Positions 44,885-54,109 of a DNA stretch of 63,620 nt are shown piece after piece. The first letter of the stretch is position 1. Every line of letters starts with the position of its first letter. Below the pieces are notes generated by a model. The model saw only the letters and a program-made list of their open reading frames with translations. It did not search any database and was not told the origin of the DNA. This DNA comes from Arthrobacter sp. H35-D1 (GTDB lineage Bacteria; Actinomycetota; Actinomycetes; Actinomycetales; Micrococcaceae). The DNA is taken from positions 1 to 63,620 of the forward strand of contig NZ_JASISP010000024.1 in assembly GCF_030063185.1 (NCBI RefSeq), written 5' to 3'. The position numbers and the translations under genes are program-made.

Positions 44885-45419
44885 GGTCCTCTTCCTTCGT
44901 GTAATTGCCATGCTGCGGATCGGCAGCACTCTCCTCCGCAGCACTCTCCTCCGCAGTACTCTCTTGCGCGGCACTGCCTTCCTCGGCGCTGTTCGCCACA
45001 GGGCGCTCTTCATCGGGGACAATTTCCCCGTCGAGGATGTCGCCCGGGGCGGGGGCACCATCGTCCATGGCAGGATCGGTGCCAGTCACCGCATACAAGG
45101 GAGCCTCATCGAGAAGATCCACACTTTCCTGGTGGTTGACGTCGGCGCCCCCGTTGGCCAGGATTACGGCAACCCATGGCAGCAGCACTGCGCCGACGAT
45201 GGGGATGATCTTGTACCAGCCGTCAAAGACGAAGATGGCAACCAAACACACCATGCGAATGCCCATGGTGACTGAGTACTTCACCATGCGCTGGTGCATT
45301 TCTTCGCTGTGTGGCGCGGCGGCGTTGGTAATTGCCTGAACTTCGGGTGCGGAGGAGGCATGGCGGAACTTGTTGTGCCGACCGCCACCGAACTTCGGCG
45401 TAGCTGATTGCTGTTTCAT
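44871..45419 (-). CDS. DUF3099 membrane protein
   Basis: 182 residues from ATG 45419 (GTG 45422 is an alternative; GGAGG lies just before). ITNAAAPHSEEMHQRMVKYSVTMGIRMVCLVAIFV is the DUF3099 core with a first helix; a second helix is IIPIVGAVLLPWVAVILA. The C-terminal tail is acidic, with four EESAA-type units from a 15-bp repeat. Function unknown; linked here with surf1. Confidence 0.82.
   Translation of the reverse strand: MKQQSATPKFGGGRHNKFRHASSAPEVQAITNAAAPHSEEMHQRMVKYSVTMGIRMVCLVAIFVFDGWYKIIPIVGAVLLPWVAVILANGGADVNHQESVDLLDEAPLYAVTGTDPAMDDGAPAPGDILDGEIVPDEERPVANSAEEGSAAQESTAEESAAEESAADPQHGNYTKEEDHGHP
44926..44985 (-). repeat. 15-bp tandem repeat, four units, at the 3' end of the DUF3099 gene
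   Basis: GCACTCTCCTCCGCA at 44926 and 44941 is exact; 44956 and 44971 are degenerate. In frame, giving EESAA-type units in the acidic tail. Confidence 0.88.
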
Positions 45420-45518
45420 CACCCTCCAAGGGACAAGCCCATTCTCTCACTGCCGGGTTGCACGGCCAAAAGCAAACTGTGTTCCGCGGCAGCTTTCCCC
45501 GTAGGATTCGGTAACTAG

Positions 45519-46292
<774 letters not shown>

Positions 46293-46333
46293 GGCCTGCT
46301 CCTCGACAAGAGGCCGGTGTACGGGCGCGCACC

Positions 46334-46354
46334 GGCACTGGTGCCCAGTTTTTT
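46334..46354 (+). terminator. Possible attenuator between fabG and the SDR
   Basis: GGCACTGGTGCC is palindromic and followed by CAGTTTTTT. It overlaps a competing stem, GCCGGTG (from 46311) with CACCGGC (46330-46336). Suggestive, not decisive. Confidence 0.4.
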
Positions 46355-46387
46355 GAATTGCATTAGCTAAAACGAAGGAAGTTCTTT

Positions 46388-47128
46388 ATGGGAAAGCTTG
46401 ATGGAAAGACAGCCATTGTCACCGGTTCCTCACGGGGCGTTGGCGCTGATGTGGCCAAGTATTTGGCTGCAGAAGGCGCAGCCGTGGTGGTCAACTACCG
46501 CCAGAAGGCGCCGCGCGCCAACAAGGTGGTGGCCCAGATCGTTGAAGCCGGTGGACGAGCCGTGGCCGTGGGAGCCGATTTGACCACGCAGGAAGGCGTG
46601 CAGGGGCTTGTCAGCGCAGCACTGGAGAACTTTGGCTCCCTTGACCTGGTGGTCTTGAACGCGTCAGGGGGCATGGAAAGCGGCATGGCAGAGAACTATG
46701 CGCTCATGCTCAACCGCGACGCCCAGGTGAACCTGCTCAACGCGGCGTGGCCCGTTCTCACACCCGGCTCACGTGTGGTGTTTGTCACAAGCCACCAGGC
46801 GCACTTCATTGAAACCGTGCCGACCATGCCCGAATACGAGCCCGTCGCCAAGAGCAAGCGCGCCGGCGAGGATGCGCTGCGCGCGTTGATCCCGAATCTG
46901 GCCACCGAGGACATCTCCCTTGTGGTCGTCTCGGGCGACATGATTGAGGGCACTGTGACGGCCACTCTGCTGGACCGCGCCAACCCGGGCGCCATCGAGG
47001 CCCGACGCGCGGAGGCCGGCCGGCTGTACACAGTGGCCGAGTTTGCCGCCACGATTGCTGCGGCGGCCACCGCAGAGGTCCCCAGCGGGCACACGGAGTA
47101 CGTGGGCGGCGCCGACTACTTCAAGTAG
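46388..47128 (+). CDS. SDR-family oxidoreductase
   Basis: 246 residues, GAAGGAAG upstream. TAIVTGSSRGVGADVAKYLA is the nucleotide-binding loop, LDLVVLNASGGMES and VVFVTSHQAHF follow. The usual YxxxK appears as YEPVAKSK (one residue longer), a variant seen in some SDRs. Possible role in lipid synthesis next to fabG, in the place where mycobacteria carry an enoyl reductase, but it is not a convincing FabI/InhA. Confidence 0.8.
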   Translation: MGKLDGKTAIVTGSSRGVGADVAKYLAAEGAAVVVNYRQKAPRANKVVAQIVEAGGRAVAVGADLTTQEGVQGLVSAALENFGSLDLVVLNASGGMESGMAENYALMLNRDAQVNLLNAAWPVLTPGSRVVFVTSHQAHFIETVPTMPEYEPVAKSKRAGEDALRALIPNLATEDISLVVVSGDMIEGTVTATLLDRANPGAIEARRAEAGRLYTVAEFAATIAAAATAEVPSGHTEYVGGADYFK

Positions 47129-47149
47129 CTCATCCGCCACAAACACAAC

Positions 47150-47200
47150 AAGCCTGTGCTGAACTGCTTCTTGCAGTTCGGCACAGGCTTGAAACTTTTT
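47150..47200 (+). terminator. Terminator of the fabG-SDR operon
   Basis: AAGCCTGTGC (47150-47159) pairs with GCACAGGCTT (47181-47190), and an inner stem GAACTGC/GCAGTTC extends it. It ends in GAAACTTTTT. Confidence 0.88.
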
Positions 47201-47258
47201 AATGCCCTTGGTCGCTCTGGGTTGCCCTCAATGCCCCTGGCCACCGAAGTGTGGAGTC

Positions 47259-48182
47259 TCAGACATCCGGGATGTTGGCCAGGGCCAGCGCTATGTCAAG
47301 GTTGGGCATGTTGATCTGGGCATCGGCAGCTTCCCTGACGGCAGGCTGGGCGTTGAAGGCTACACCCAGTGCGGCTGCGGCCATCATGTCGAGATCGTTG
47401 GCGCCGTCGCCCAGGGCCATGCAGGCACCCGGGGAAATGCCCGCTTCGGCGCTCCACTCGCGCAGCTTTGCAGCCTTGGTGGCGCGGTCCACAACGGCAC
47501 CGCTGACCTTGCCGGTAAGGTGGCCGTCAACGATCTCCAGGTCGTTGGCCAGTGCGTGGTCCAGGCCCAGCCGCTCGGCCAGGGGTGCCAGAATTTGGGA
47601 GAATCCCCCCGACACGGCAGCAACAACATGTCCTGCCGCCTTGGCATGTGAAACGAGCCGCTCGGCACCAACCGAGAGCTTGATTTTGGCCCCCACCTCG
47701 GCCAGCACGCTCTCCGGCAGGCCAGCGAGAGTGGCCACGCGGTGATGAAGACTTTCGGCAAAGTCGAGCTCCCCGCGCATGGCAGACGCCGTGACCTTGG
47801 CCACTTCGGCCTCCGTGCCTGCGTGGGCCGCCAGCAGCTCAATGACTTCCTGCTGGATCAGGGTGGAGTCAACATCCATGATGATGAACTTGCGTGCCGC
47901 GCTGCGCAGCGAGTCGGGCACAATGGCGGTACTGACGTCTTGTGCCCCGGCGGCAGCAATGGCTTTGCGCACTCGTGCCAGGCGGGCCGCCGCCTGGGCG
48001 TCACTGGTCCCGCTGGGGTTCAAGGAGCCCAGTTCACGCACCACGGCTTCAAACCCGGTGTGGTTTTCACGCCGTTCCGAGGCAATGGTGTAGCCGTGGT
48101 CGACAAGGACCACCCTGACCTCTTCGAGGGCTTCGGGGGAGAGCGTTTCGGCATAGCTGACTGCTGTAAATGTGGAGGGCAT
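47259..48182 (-). CDS. serB: Phosphoserine phosphatase SerB
   Basis: 307 residues from ATG 48182; an ATG at 48200 would add six. Motif I KFIIMDVDSTLIQQEVIELLA, motif II AAVSGGFSQIL, Lys in VVDRATKAAKLREW and motif IV MALGDGANDLDMMAAA. Last step of serine synthesis. N-terminal ACT-like segment (about residues 1-85) precedes the HAD domain. Confidence 0.93.
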   Translation of the reverse strand: MPSTFTAVSYAETLSPEALEEVRVVLVDHGYTIASERRENHTGFEAVVRELGSLNPSGTSDAQAAARLARVRKAIAAAGAQDVSTAIVPDSLRSAARKFIIMDVDSTLIQQEVIELLAAHAGTEAEVAKVTASAMRGELDFAESLHHRVATLAGLPESVLAEVGAKIKLSVGAERLVSHAKAAGHVVAAVSGGFSQILAPLAERLGLDHALANDLEIVDGHLTGKVSGAVVDRATKAAKLREWSAEAGISPGACMALGDGANDLDMMAAAALGVAFNAQPAVREAADAQINMPNLDIALALANIPDV

Positions 48183-48242
48183 GCTCACGATTCTATCCAT
48201 TGTCTGCTGTGCACCGACGATTCTCGTGCTCGCGCGTCATGT

Positions 48243-48599
48243 TCACCGCCCTTCCGGGCGCTCCAAAGGCAGGGCCGCCGGCTCCGGCAGGCCTGCCGCT
48301 ATGGCCTGGAGTGCGGCCATGTGGCGTTGCAAGGCTTGGCGTCCTTGGGGCGTCGCCATCAGCCAGGTGCGCGGCTTGTTGTGGACATATCCCTTGCGCA
48401 CCAAAACATAGCCACGTTGTGAGAGCACAGTCATGGACTTGCTCAGTGCCGAGTCTTCGGTTTCCAGCAGGTCCCGCAGTGTCTTGAAGTCAATTTCTGC
48501 TGGCTGCCCCAGCGCTGCCATCAGCGACAGCCTGATGGGAGTCATGAGGGCATCGTCAAGCTGGTGGCGGGGGTGGTTCCTTTCGGCGCCGGCTTTCAA
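48243..48599 (-). CDS. Winged-helix transcriptional regulator
   Basis: 118 residues from TTG 48599, which overlaps the stop of the membrane protein (TTGA) and has GAGGTGG 7 nt upstream. MTPIRLSLMAALGQPAEIDFKTLRDLLETEDSALSKSMTVLSQRGYVLVRKG is a MarR/ArsR-like winged helix. Translationally coupled to the membrane protein, so it probably controls that pair. Confidence 0.8.
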   Translation of the reverse strand: MKAGAERNHPRHQLDDALMTPIRLSLMAALGQPAEIDFKTLRDLLETEDSALSKSMTVLSQRGYVLVRKGYVHNKPRTWLMATPQGRQALQRHMAALQAIAAGLPEPAALPLERPEGR

Positions 48600-49513
48600 G
48601 TCGCTTCCACCTCGACGTCCCGGAGGACGATACCACCAACGGTGAGGGGCAGCGCCCCAATGATCCCGGCTGCAATGGTCCATGGCAGCCACCCGGCGGA
48701 AGTCGGCGGACTGCCCATGCCCAGGGCGGCAGCCACGGCGGATCCCCCCATCACAACGGCTCCCACGGCGAAGGCCACCCAGTGTCCGGCTCGCCAGTAC
48801 GAGGACACGTTGGCGAGGCCCCACTGCCGTCCAGTGAATGAAATTGCGACTGCGGCGAAGAGGGCCAGGACGAATCCGGCTGCTGCGTGCCAGCTCAAGC
48901 CAGCTGCTGCCGTTCCCGCGCCAAGGTAGAGGCCCATTGCGCCGGTCATCCACCGAACGATGCCCGGAGCGGTCCTTCCACTGGCGGCGGGCCGGGGCAG
49001 GAACGTTTTGTGTGCGTCCGGCTGCTGGACATGGCCAGAGGACCGCAGGACCCTCAGGGCGCCGAGCGTCATGGGACTAACAAGAACTGCTGCCACGAGT
49101 CCAAGCAACCACCACGGGGCCGTGTATCCGGCACTGACAGCTGCAAAGGCTGCGACCGGTCCCAGCAGGGCCGGGACGGCGGAGGCCACATGCCACAGCG
49201 AGATCCGCAGCACTGGCGCCTCGGGGAACTTGTTCCGGATGCCTTGCAGGAGTACTACGAAAGGGACTACGGGCAACAGCAAAAAGACCGTGTAGGAACT
49301 GCGAGAAGCTGCGGTCAAGTTCTCGTTGCCGAAGGCGGTGGCAGCAAAGAGCATCATGAACCCGGCGAGGAAGAGGAACGCGGCCAATGAAGCCCAAAGC
49401 TGAAGAATGGCAACCTTACGGTGGCCATCGGTCCTTGCCCGCCCCGTGGCGAACAACTTCGTCTCCTCGAGCATTTTTTGGGCCTGCTCGGGGGTCGGAT
49501 TCCTGTTCGCCAC
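48596..49513 (-). CDS. Multi-pass membrane protein, unknown function
   Basis: 305 residues, about eight hydrophobic segments (SLAAFLFLAGFMMLFAATAF; TVFLLLPVVPFVVLL; WLLGLVAAVLVSPMTLGAL; AAGFVLALFAAVAISF; VAFAVGAVVMGGSAVAAALG; TIAAGIIGALPLTVGGIVL). Soluble N-terminus (NPTPEQAQKMLEETKLFATG). No family recognised. Operon with the winged-helix regulator. Confidence 0.8.
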   Translation of the reverse strand: MANRNPTPEQAQKMLEETKLFATGRARTDGHRKVAILQLWASLAAFLFLAGFMMLFAATAFGNENLTAASRSSYTVFLLLPVVPFVVLLQGIRNKFPEAPVLRISLWHVASAVPALLGPVAAFAAVSAGYTAPWWLLGLVAAVLVSPMTLGALRVLRSSGHVQQPDAHKTFLPRPAASGRTAPGIVRWMTGAMGLYLGAGTAAAGLSWHAAAGFVLALFAAVAISFTGRQWGLANVSSYWRAGHWVAFAVGAVVMGGSAVAAALGMGSPPTSAGWLPWTIAAGIIGALPLTVGGIVLRDVEVEAT

Positions 49514-49662
49514 GTCCGTCTCCTGCCTGTTCGTCCAATAATTTGGCTTGCATTGCCAAATCCATCTGTTTGCAGACTAGCATTAACTTTCCATGTGGAA
49601 AGTAGAGTGTCCAAGCGAGCTGGTTAGCGCTGGCCGCCCCTCGTGCCATAGGCTCAGTCCTT

Positions 49663-50448
49663 ATGAGTGAAGTTTTGGGATTGGCCGGTGTCAGCGTGGT
49701 TCGCGGCACCAAAACACTGTTGGACAACATTGATTGGCGCGTTGCGGAAGGCGAACGGTGGGTGATCCTTGGGCCCAACGGGGCAGGCAAAAGCACCCTG
49801 CTGCAAATTGCCGGTGCGCGCATGCACCCCACCCGCGGCGTTGCCGGGATCCTGGACGAGGTATTGGGCGCCGTCGACGTCTTTGAGCTGCGCCCGCGCA
49901 TCGGGGTGGCCTCCGCCAGCCTGGCGCACCAGATCCCGGAGAGCGAAAAAGTCCTCAACGTGGTTGTTACCGCCGCCTACGGAGTCACGGGACGCTGGCG
50001 CGAGGCCTACGAGCGCGACGACGAGCGCCGTGCCTTTGGGTTGCTCGATGAGTGGGGAGTTTCCACGTTCTTCAACAGGGCCTTCTCTTCCCTCAGCGAC
50101 GGCGAACGCAAGCGTGTGCAGATCGCTCGCGCGCTCATGACCGACCCTGAACTGCTGCTCCTGGACGAGCCCGGAGCCGGCCTGGATCTGGCCGGGCGCG
50201 AAGGCCTGGTCCGGCGCCTCAGCGAACTGGCTGCCGATCCGATGGCCCCCAGTACCATCCTGGTGACGCACCACCTGGAGGAAATTCCTCCGGGCTTTAC
50301 CCATGCGTTGCTTATGCGCGAGGGGGGCATCGTGGCCCAGGGCCCCATCGCCGAGGTCCTGACCGAAGACAACCTCAGCACCACCTTTGGCCTGCCGTTG
50401 GCCGTGACAAGCAGCGCCGGCCGTTACACGGCAACGGCACGCAGCTAG
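49663..50448 (+). CDS. ABC transporter ATP-binding protein
   Basis: 261 residues. Walker A VILGPNGAGKSTLLQIAGA, signature FSSLSDGERKRVQIARALM, Walker B LLLLDEPGAGLDLAGRE, switch ILVTHHLEEIPPGF. No permease gene adjoins it, so it either works with a distant partner or has a regulatory role. Divergent from the membrane protein, and followed by TSUP 72 bp on. Confidence 0.86.
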   Translation: MSEVLGLAGVSVVRGTKTLLDNIDWRVAEGERWVILGPNGAGKSTLLQIAGARMHPTRGVAGILDEVLGAVDVFELRPRIGVASASLAHQIPESEKVLNVVVTAAYGVTGRWREAYERDDERRAFGLLDEWGVSTFFNRAFSSLSDGERKRVQIARALMTDPELLLLDEPGAGLDLAGREGLVRRLSELAADPMAPSTILVTHHLEEIPPGFTHALLMREGGIVAQGPIAEVLTEDNLSTTFGLPLAVTSSAGRYTATARS

Positions 50449-50520
50449 CCCGCCCCGCACCAGCTCGCCCCCGCACCGCTGCGGGCCAGTGAAGCCCAAA
50501 GAACCCGGTGAGGGGCCTGC

Positions 50521-51300
50521 ATGAACGCGATTGAGTCATTCTTCATCCTGCTTGGCGGGCTCTGGGCAGGCACCATCAACACCGTGGTGGGCTCGGGAAC
50601 CCTTGTTACGTTCCCTATCCTGATAGCTCTGGGCATCACGCCCGTCATGGCAGTTGTCAGCAACGCCATGGGCCTGATCGCCGGGGGAGTCTCCGGTGTC
50701 TGGGGATACCGCAGCGAGCTGCGCGGCATGAAGCACAACCTCCTGCGCCTCATGCCCGCCTCGCTGCTGGGCGGGGTCACCGGCGCCTACCTCTTGCTGC
50801 ACCTGCCTGAAAAGGTGTTTCTGTATGTGGCGCCCATACTGATCGTGCTCGCGTTGCTGCTCGTGATCTTCCAGCCAAAACTGCAGCGGGCCATCAAGGC
50901 TCGCCGTGCCGGAGCCCCCTCGGCCCGTTCGCATGAAGTGCTCATGTTCGCGCTGATATTTCTGACCGGCGTCTACGGCGGATATTTTGTGGCAGCCCAG
51001 GGCGTGCTGCTCGTGGCCATTCTGGGCATCTTCATGAGCGGCACACTGCAAAACGCCAACGCCGTCAAAAATGTGCTGACCCTGACGGTCAACTGCGTGG
51101 CGGCCGTTTCCTACCTGATATTTGCCCCCGACAAGATCATCTGGATCGTCGTGGGCCTGATCGCCGTCAGCTCTCTGGTCGGCGGATTCGTTGGTGCAAA
51201 GATCGGCCGACGACTGTCGCCGATCGTCCTGCGCAGCGTCATTGTGACCCTTGGCCTGGTGGCTTTGTACTTCATGGCCATTAAGCTACTCGAGGCATGA
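50521..51300 (+). CDS. TSUP-family permease (sulfite exporter TauE/SafE-like)
   Basis: 259 residues, about eight helices. FFILLGGLWAGTINTVVGSGTLVTFPILIALGITPVMAVVSNAMGL is the typical first repeat (GxxxG..GSG.L.TFP..), and FLTGVYGGYFVAAQGVLLV the second. Probably moves sulfur-containing or organic anions. Stop overlaps the TrmH start. Confidence 0.87.
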   Translation: MNAIESFFILLGGLWAGTINTVVGSGTLVTFPILIALGITPVMAVVSNAMGLIAGGVSGVWGYRSELRGMKHNLLRLMPASLLGGVTGAYLLLHLPEKVFLYVAPILIVLALLLVIFQPKLQRAIKARRAGAPSARSHEVLMFALIFLTGVYGGYFVAAQGVLLVAILGIFMSGTLQNANAVKNVLTLTVNCVAAVSYLIFAPDKIIWIVVGLIAVSSLVGGFVGAKIGRRLSPIVLRSVIVTLGLVALYFMAIKLLEA

Positions 51301-52112
51301 TCATCCCCATCGAGGACGCGGGCGATCCGCGCCTCAGTGACTACCGCAACCTCACCGATGTGCAATTGCGCAAAATCAAGGAGCCTGCCGAAGGACTGTA
51401 CATTGGTGAAAGCAGCAAGGTCATCCGCCGCGCCCTTGCCGCGGGGCATGTGCCTCGTTCGTTTTTCCTGAGCGAAAAATGGCTCCCTGCGCTTGCCGAC
51501 GTGCTCGGCGAATGGGACCACGTGCCGACTTTCCTTGGCACGCCGGGCATGCTCGAGCAGGTCATCGGATTCAACCTGCACCGCGGTGCCCTCGCAGCCA
51601 TGGAGCGTCCGGCACCGGTCGACGTCGGGACGCTGCTGTCCGGTGCCCGCCGCGTTGCCGTGCTGGAGGACATTGTGGACCACACCAACATTGGGGCCGT
51701 TTTTCGCTCGGCTGCGGCGCTGGGAATCGACGCTGTCCTCGTCAGCCCACGCTGCGGGGACCCCTTGTACCGCCGCAGCATCCGGGTCAGCATGGGAGCC
51801 GTTTTCCAGGTCCCGTGGGCACGGCTGCCCGAGTGGCCGGCAGGCCTGGAATTGCTGCATTCGGCCGGATTTGCGACGGCGGCGCTTGCCTTGGCGGACG
51901 ACTCGCTCACCATCCATGAGCTGGCCGCGCGCAACGAGGAAAAACTTGCCCTGATCCTGGGCACCGAAGGCGACGGGCTCAATGCCGCGACACTGGCAGC
52001 TGCCGACTTCTCCGTCATGATCCCCATGGCTGCCGGCGTGGATTCGCTCAATGTGGCGGCAGCCAGTGCCGTGGCCTTTTTCGCTACGCAATTTCCGCAG
52101 GCCAGCCGGTAG
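51297..52112 (+). CDS. TrmH-family RNA methyltransferase (SpoU)
   Basis: 271 residues. Substrate-binding N-terminal part (AEGLYIGESSKVIRRALAAG), then knotted methyltransferase motifs VLEDIVDHTNIGAVFRSAAALG (motif 1, Asn/Arg), ALILGTEGDGLN (motif 2) and IPMAAGVDSLNVAAASAVAFF (motif 3). 2'-O-methylates tRNA or rRNA ribose; target unknown. Confidence 0.92.
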   Translation: MIIPIEDAGDPRLSDYRNLTDVQLRKIKEPAEGLYIGESSKVIRRALAAGHVPRSFFLSEKWLPALADVLGEWDHVPTFLGTPGMLEQVIGFNLHRGALAAMERPAPVDVGTLLSGARRVAVLEDIVDHTNIGAVFRSAAALGIDAVLVSPRCGDPLYRRSIRVSMGAVFQVPWARLPEWPAGLELLHSAGFATAALALADDSLTIHELAARNEEKLALILGTEGDGLNAATLAAADFSVMIPMAAGVDSLNVAAASAVAFFATQFPQASR

Positions 52113-52121
52113 GGTGAAGGC

Positions 52122-52583
52122 ATGAAGATTGGTGAGAAAGCCCAGGATTTCCAGCTGCCCGACCAGCACGGCAACCTTAGGAAGCTCTCGGAGCTGCTGG
52201 CAGCCGGTCCGCTGGTCATTTTCTTTTACCCCCTGGCAAGCAGCGGCGGCTGCACCAAGGAAGCCTGCCACTTCCGTGACCTTGAATCCGAGTTTGCCGC
52301 GGCGGGAGCATCCCTGGTGGGCATCAGCACGGACTCGCCCGCCAAACAGCTGGCTTTCGCCACTGAGAACCATTTTTCCTACCCGCTGCTCAGCGACACC
52401 AAGGGTGAGGTGGCAGACCAATTCGGCGTCCGGCGTCGTCTGCTGGCAAGGACGCTGCCCACCAAGCGGGCCACTTTTGTTCTCGACGGCGACGGCACAC
52501 TCCGCTTCCAGGTCTCCAGTGAGACGAACATGAGCGTGCATGCCAATGAGGCGTTGGCCGCACTGTCCGGCCGGGCTTGGTGA
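52122..52583 (+). CDS. bcp: Peroxiredoxin (BCP/thioredoxin-dependent)
   Basis: 153 residues. FFYPLASSGGCTKEACHFRDLESEF has the peroxidatic Cys followed by a resolving Cys five residues on, typical of BCP. Reduces hydroperoxides. It begins 10 bp after the methyltransferase stop. Confidence 0.93.
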   Translation: MKIGEKAQDFQLPDQHGNLRKLSELLAAGPLVIFFYPLASSGGCTKEACHFRDLESEFAAAGASLVGISTDSPAKQLAFATENHFSYPLLSDTKGEVADQFGVRRRLLARTLPTKRATFVLDGDGTLRFQVSSETNMSVHANEALAALSGRAW

Positions 52584-52678
52584 TTTCGCCGCGAACCGGT
52601 AAAGTTTCCAGCTGGACCTTGTGTCCATAACATTCATCAGTCTGGCAAAAACCAGACGATTACACTTTGAGGTTTACA

Positions 52679-52936
52679 GTGAAGCAGAACGCCCACCCCA
52701 AGTATGAAGCAATCGTTTTCAACGACCTGGCTTCAGGCACCAAGTTCCTGACGCGCTCCACCGCGACGTCCAAGAAGACCATTGAGTGGGAAGACGGCAA
52801 CACCTACCCCGTCATCGACGTGGAAATCTCCTCGGAGTCGCACCCGTTCTACACGGGCAAGCAGCGCATCATGGACAGCGCAGGCCGTGTGGAGCGCTTC
52901 AACGCCCGCTTCGCAGGCTTCGGCGGCAAGAAGTAA
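52679..52936 (+). CDS. rpmE2: 50S ribosomal protein L31 type B
   Basis: 85 residues from GTG 52679, with TTTGAGG 6 nt upstream; a TTG at 52667 would add four residues. [26 protein letters not shown] and [26 protein letters not shown] are diagnostic; no CxxC, so this is the zinc-free type. Followed by a strong terminator. Confidence 0.95.
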   Translation: MKQNAHPKYEAIVFNDLASGTKFLTRSTATSKKTIEWEDGNTYPVIDVEISSESHPFYTGKQRIMDSAGRVERFNARFAGFGGKK

Positions 52937-52958
52937 CTCTTCTTCCCCAGTATTTTCA

Positions 52959-53001
52959 AACAGGGCCCGCACCGTCTGGTGCGGGCCCTGTTGTCGTTTA
53001 A
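52959..53001 (+). terminator. Terminator of rpmE2
   Basis: AACAGGGCCCGCACC (52959-52973) pairs with GGTGCGGGCCCTGTT (52978-52992) around a 4-nt loop, then GTCGTTT. Confidence 0.88.
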
Positions 53002-53047
53002 CAACCCGGTTTTGGCTATCTGACGGATTGCCGGGGAAAATGAAGCC

Positions 53048-54109
53048 ATGGCTTCTCAACTTCACGGTGAATACAAGGTCCACGGCGGCAAATTGGTGGT
53101 GGTGGACTGCTCGGTGGCGGACGGGGTGCTCCGGGACGTGCGCGTCAGCGGGGACTTCTTCCTTGAACCCGACGAGGCGCTCGAGGACATCAACGCAGCT
53201 CTCAACGGCCTGCCCGAGGACCTTTCCGCTGCTGCCCTGGCCGACGCCGTCACCGACTCCCTGCGTTCCGGGGCAGTGCTCTTTGGTTTTTCCGCACAGG
53301 CAGTGTCCATCGCCGTCCGCCGCGCACTGACACGGGCCAGCAGCTGGGTGGACCACGAATGGGACATCATCGCCCCCACCATCCTGCCGACCGCCGTCAA
53401 TGTGGCGCTGGATGAGATTTTGACGGAGGAAGTAGGGGCGGGTCGGCGCAATCCCACCTTGCGCTTCTGGGATTGGGAGGAGCCCTCGGTGGTCATCGGA
53501 AGCTTCCAGTCGGTGCGCAATGAGCTGGACGCGGAAGGCGTTCAAAAGTACGGCATCAAGGTGGTTCGCCGGATTAGCGGCGGTGGCGCCATGTTCATGG
53601 AAGCCGGAAACTGCATCACCTACTCCTTGTACATCCCGCAAACCCTCGTGGACGGGCTCAGCTTCGAGGACTCGTACAAGTTCCTCGACGCGTGGGTGCT
53701 GGCAGCCCTTGAATCCATGGGAATTGAAGCGTTTTACATTCCGCTCAACGACATCGCCACCGCACAGGGAAAGATTGGCGGGGCGGCACAAAAGCGGCTC
53801 AGCAATGGCGCCATGGTCCACCACGTCACCATGAGCTACGACATCGACGCGGAAAAAATGGTCAAGGTGTTGCGCATTGGCAAGGAGAAGCTCTCCGACA
53901 AGGGCACCCGCTCGGCCAAAAAGCGGGTGGACCCGCTGCGTCGCCAAAGCGGACTGGCCCGCGAAGAAATCCTGCAGCGCATGTCCGCGACGTTCGTCGA
54001 CCGCTACGGTGCACGCCCGTCCGTCCTCCGCGACACCGAACTGCAGGAAGCCCGGCGCCGGGTGGAGAGCAAATTTGGCACGGACGAATGGTTGCTGCGC
54101 ATCCCATGA
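53048..54109 (+). CDS. Lipoate-protein ligase family protein
   Basis: 353 residues. Residues 1-95 look like the accessory lipoate-ligase domain (GEYKVHGGKLVVVDCSVADG; FFLEPDEALEDINAALNGLP), here in front of the catalytic domain instead of behind as in E. coli LplA. Catalytic part: VVRRISGGGAMFMEAGN (RRxSGGG) and ATAQGKIGGAAQKR with the active Lys. Attaches lipoate or octanoate to 2-oxoacid dehydrogenases. Confidence 0.86.
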   Translation: MASQLHGEYKVHGGKLVVVDCSVADGVLRDVRVSGDFFLEPDEALEDINAALNGLPEDLSAAALADAVTDSLRSGAVLFGFSAQAVSIAVRRALTRASSWVDHEWDIIAPTILPTAVNVALDEILTEEVGAGRRNPTLRFWDWEEPSVVIGSFQSVRNELDAEGVQKYGIKVVRRISGGGAMFMEAGNCITYSLYIPQTLVDGLSFEDSYKFLDAWVLAALESMGIEAFYIPLNDIATAQGKIGGAAQKRLSNGAMVHHVTMSYDIDAEKMVKVLRIGKEKLSDKGTRSAKKRVDPLRRQSGLAREEILQRMSATFVDRYGARPSVLRDTELQEARRRVESKFGTDEWLLRIP

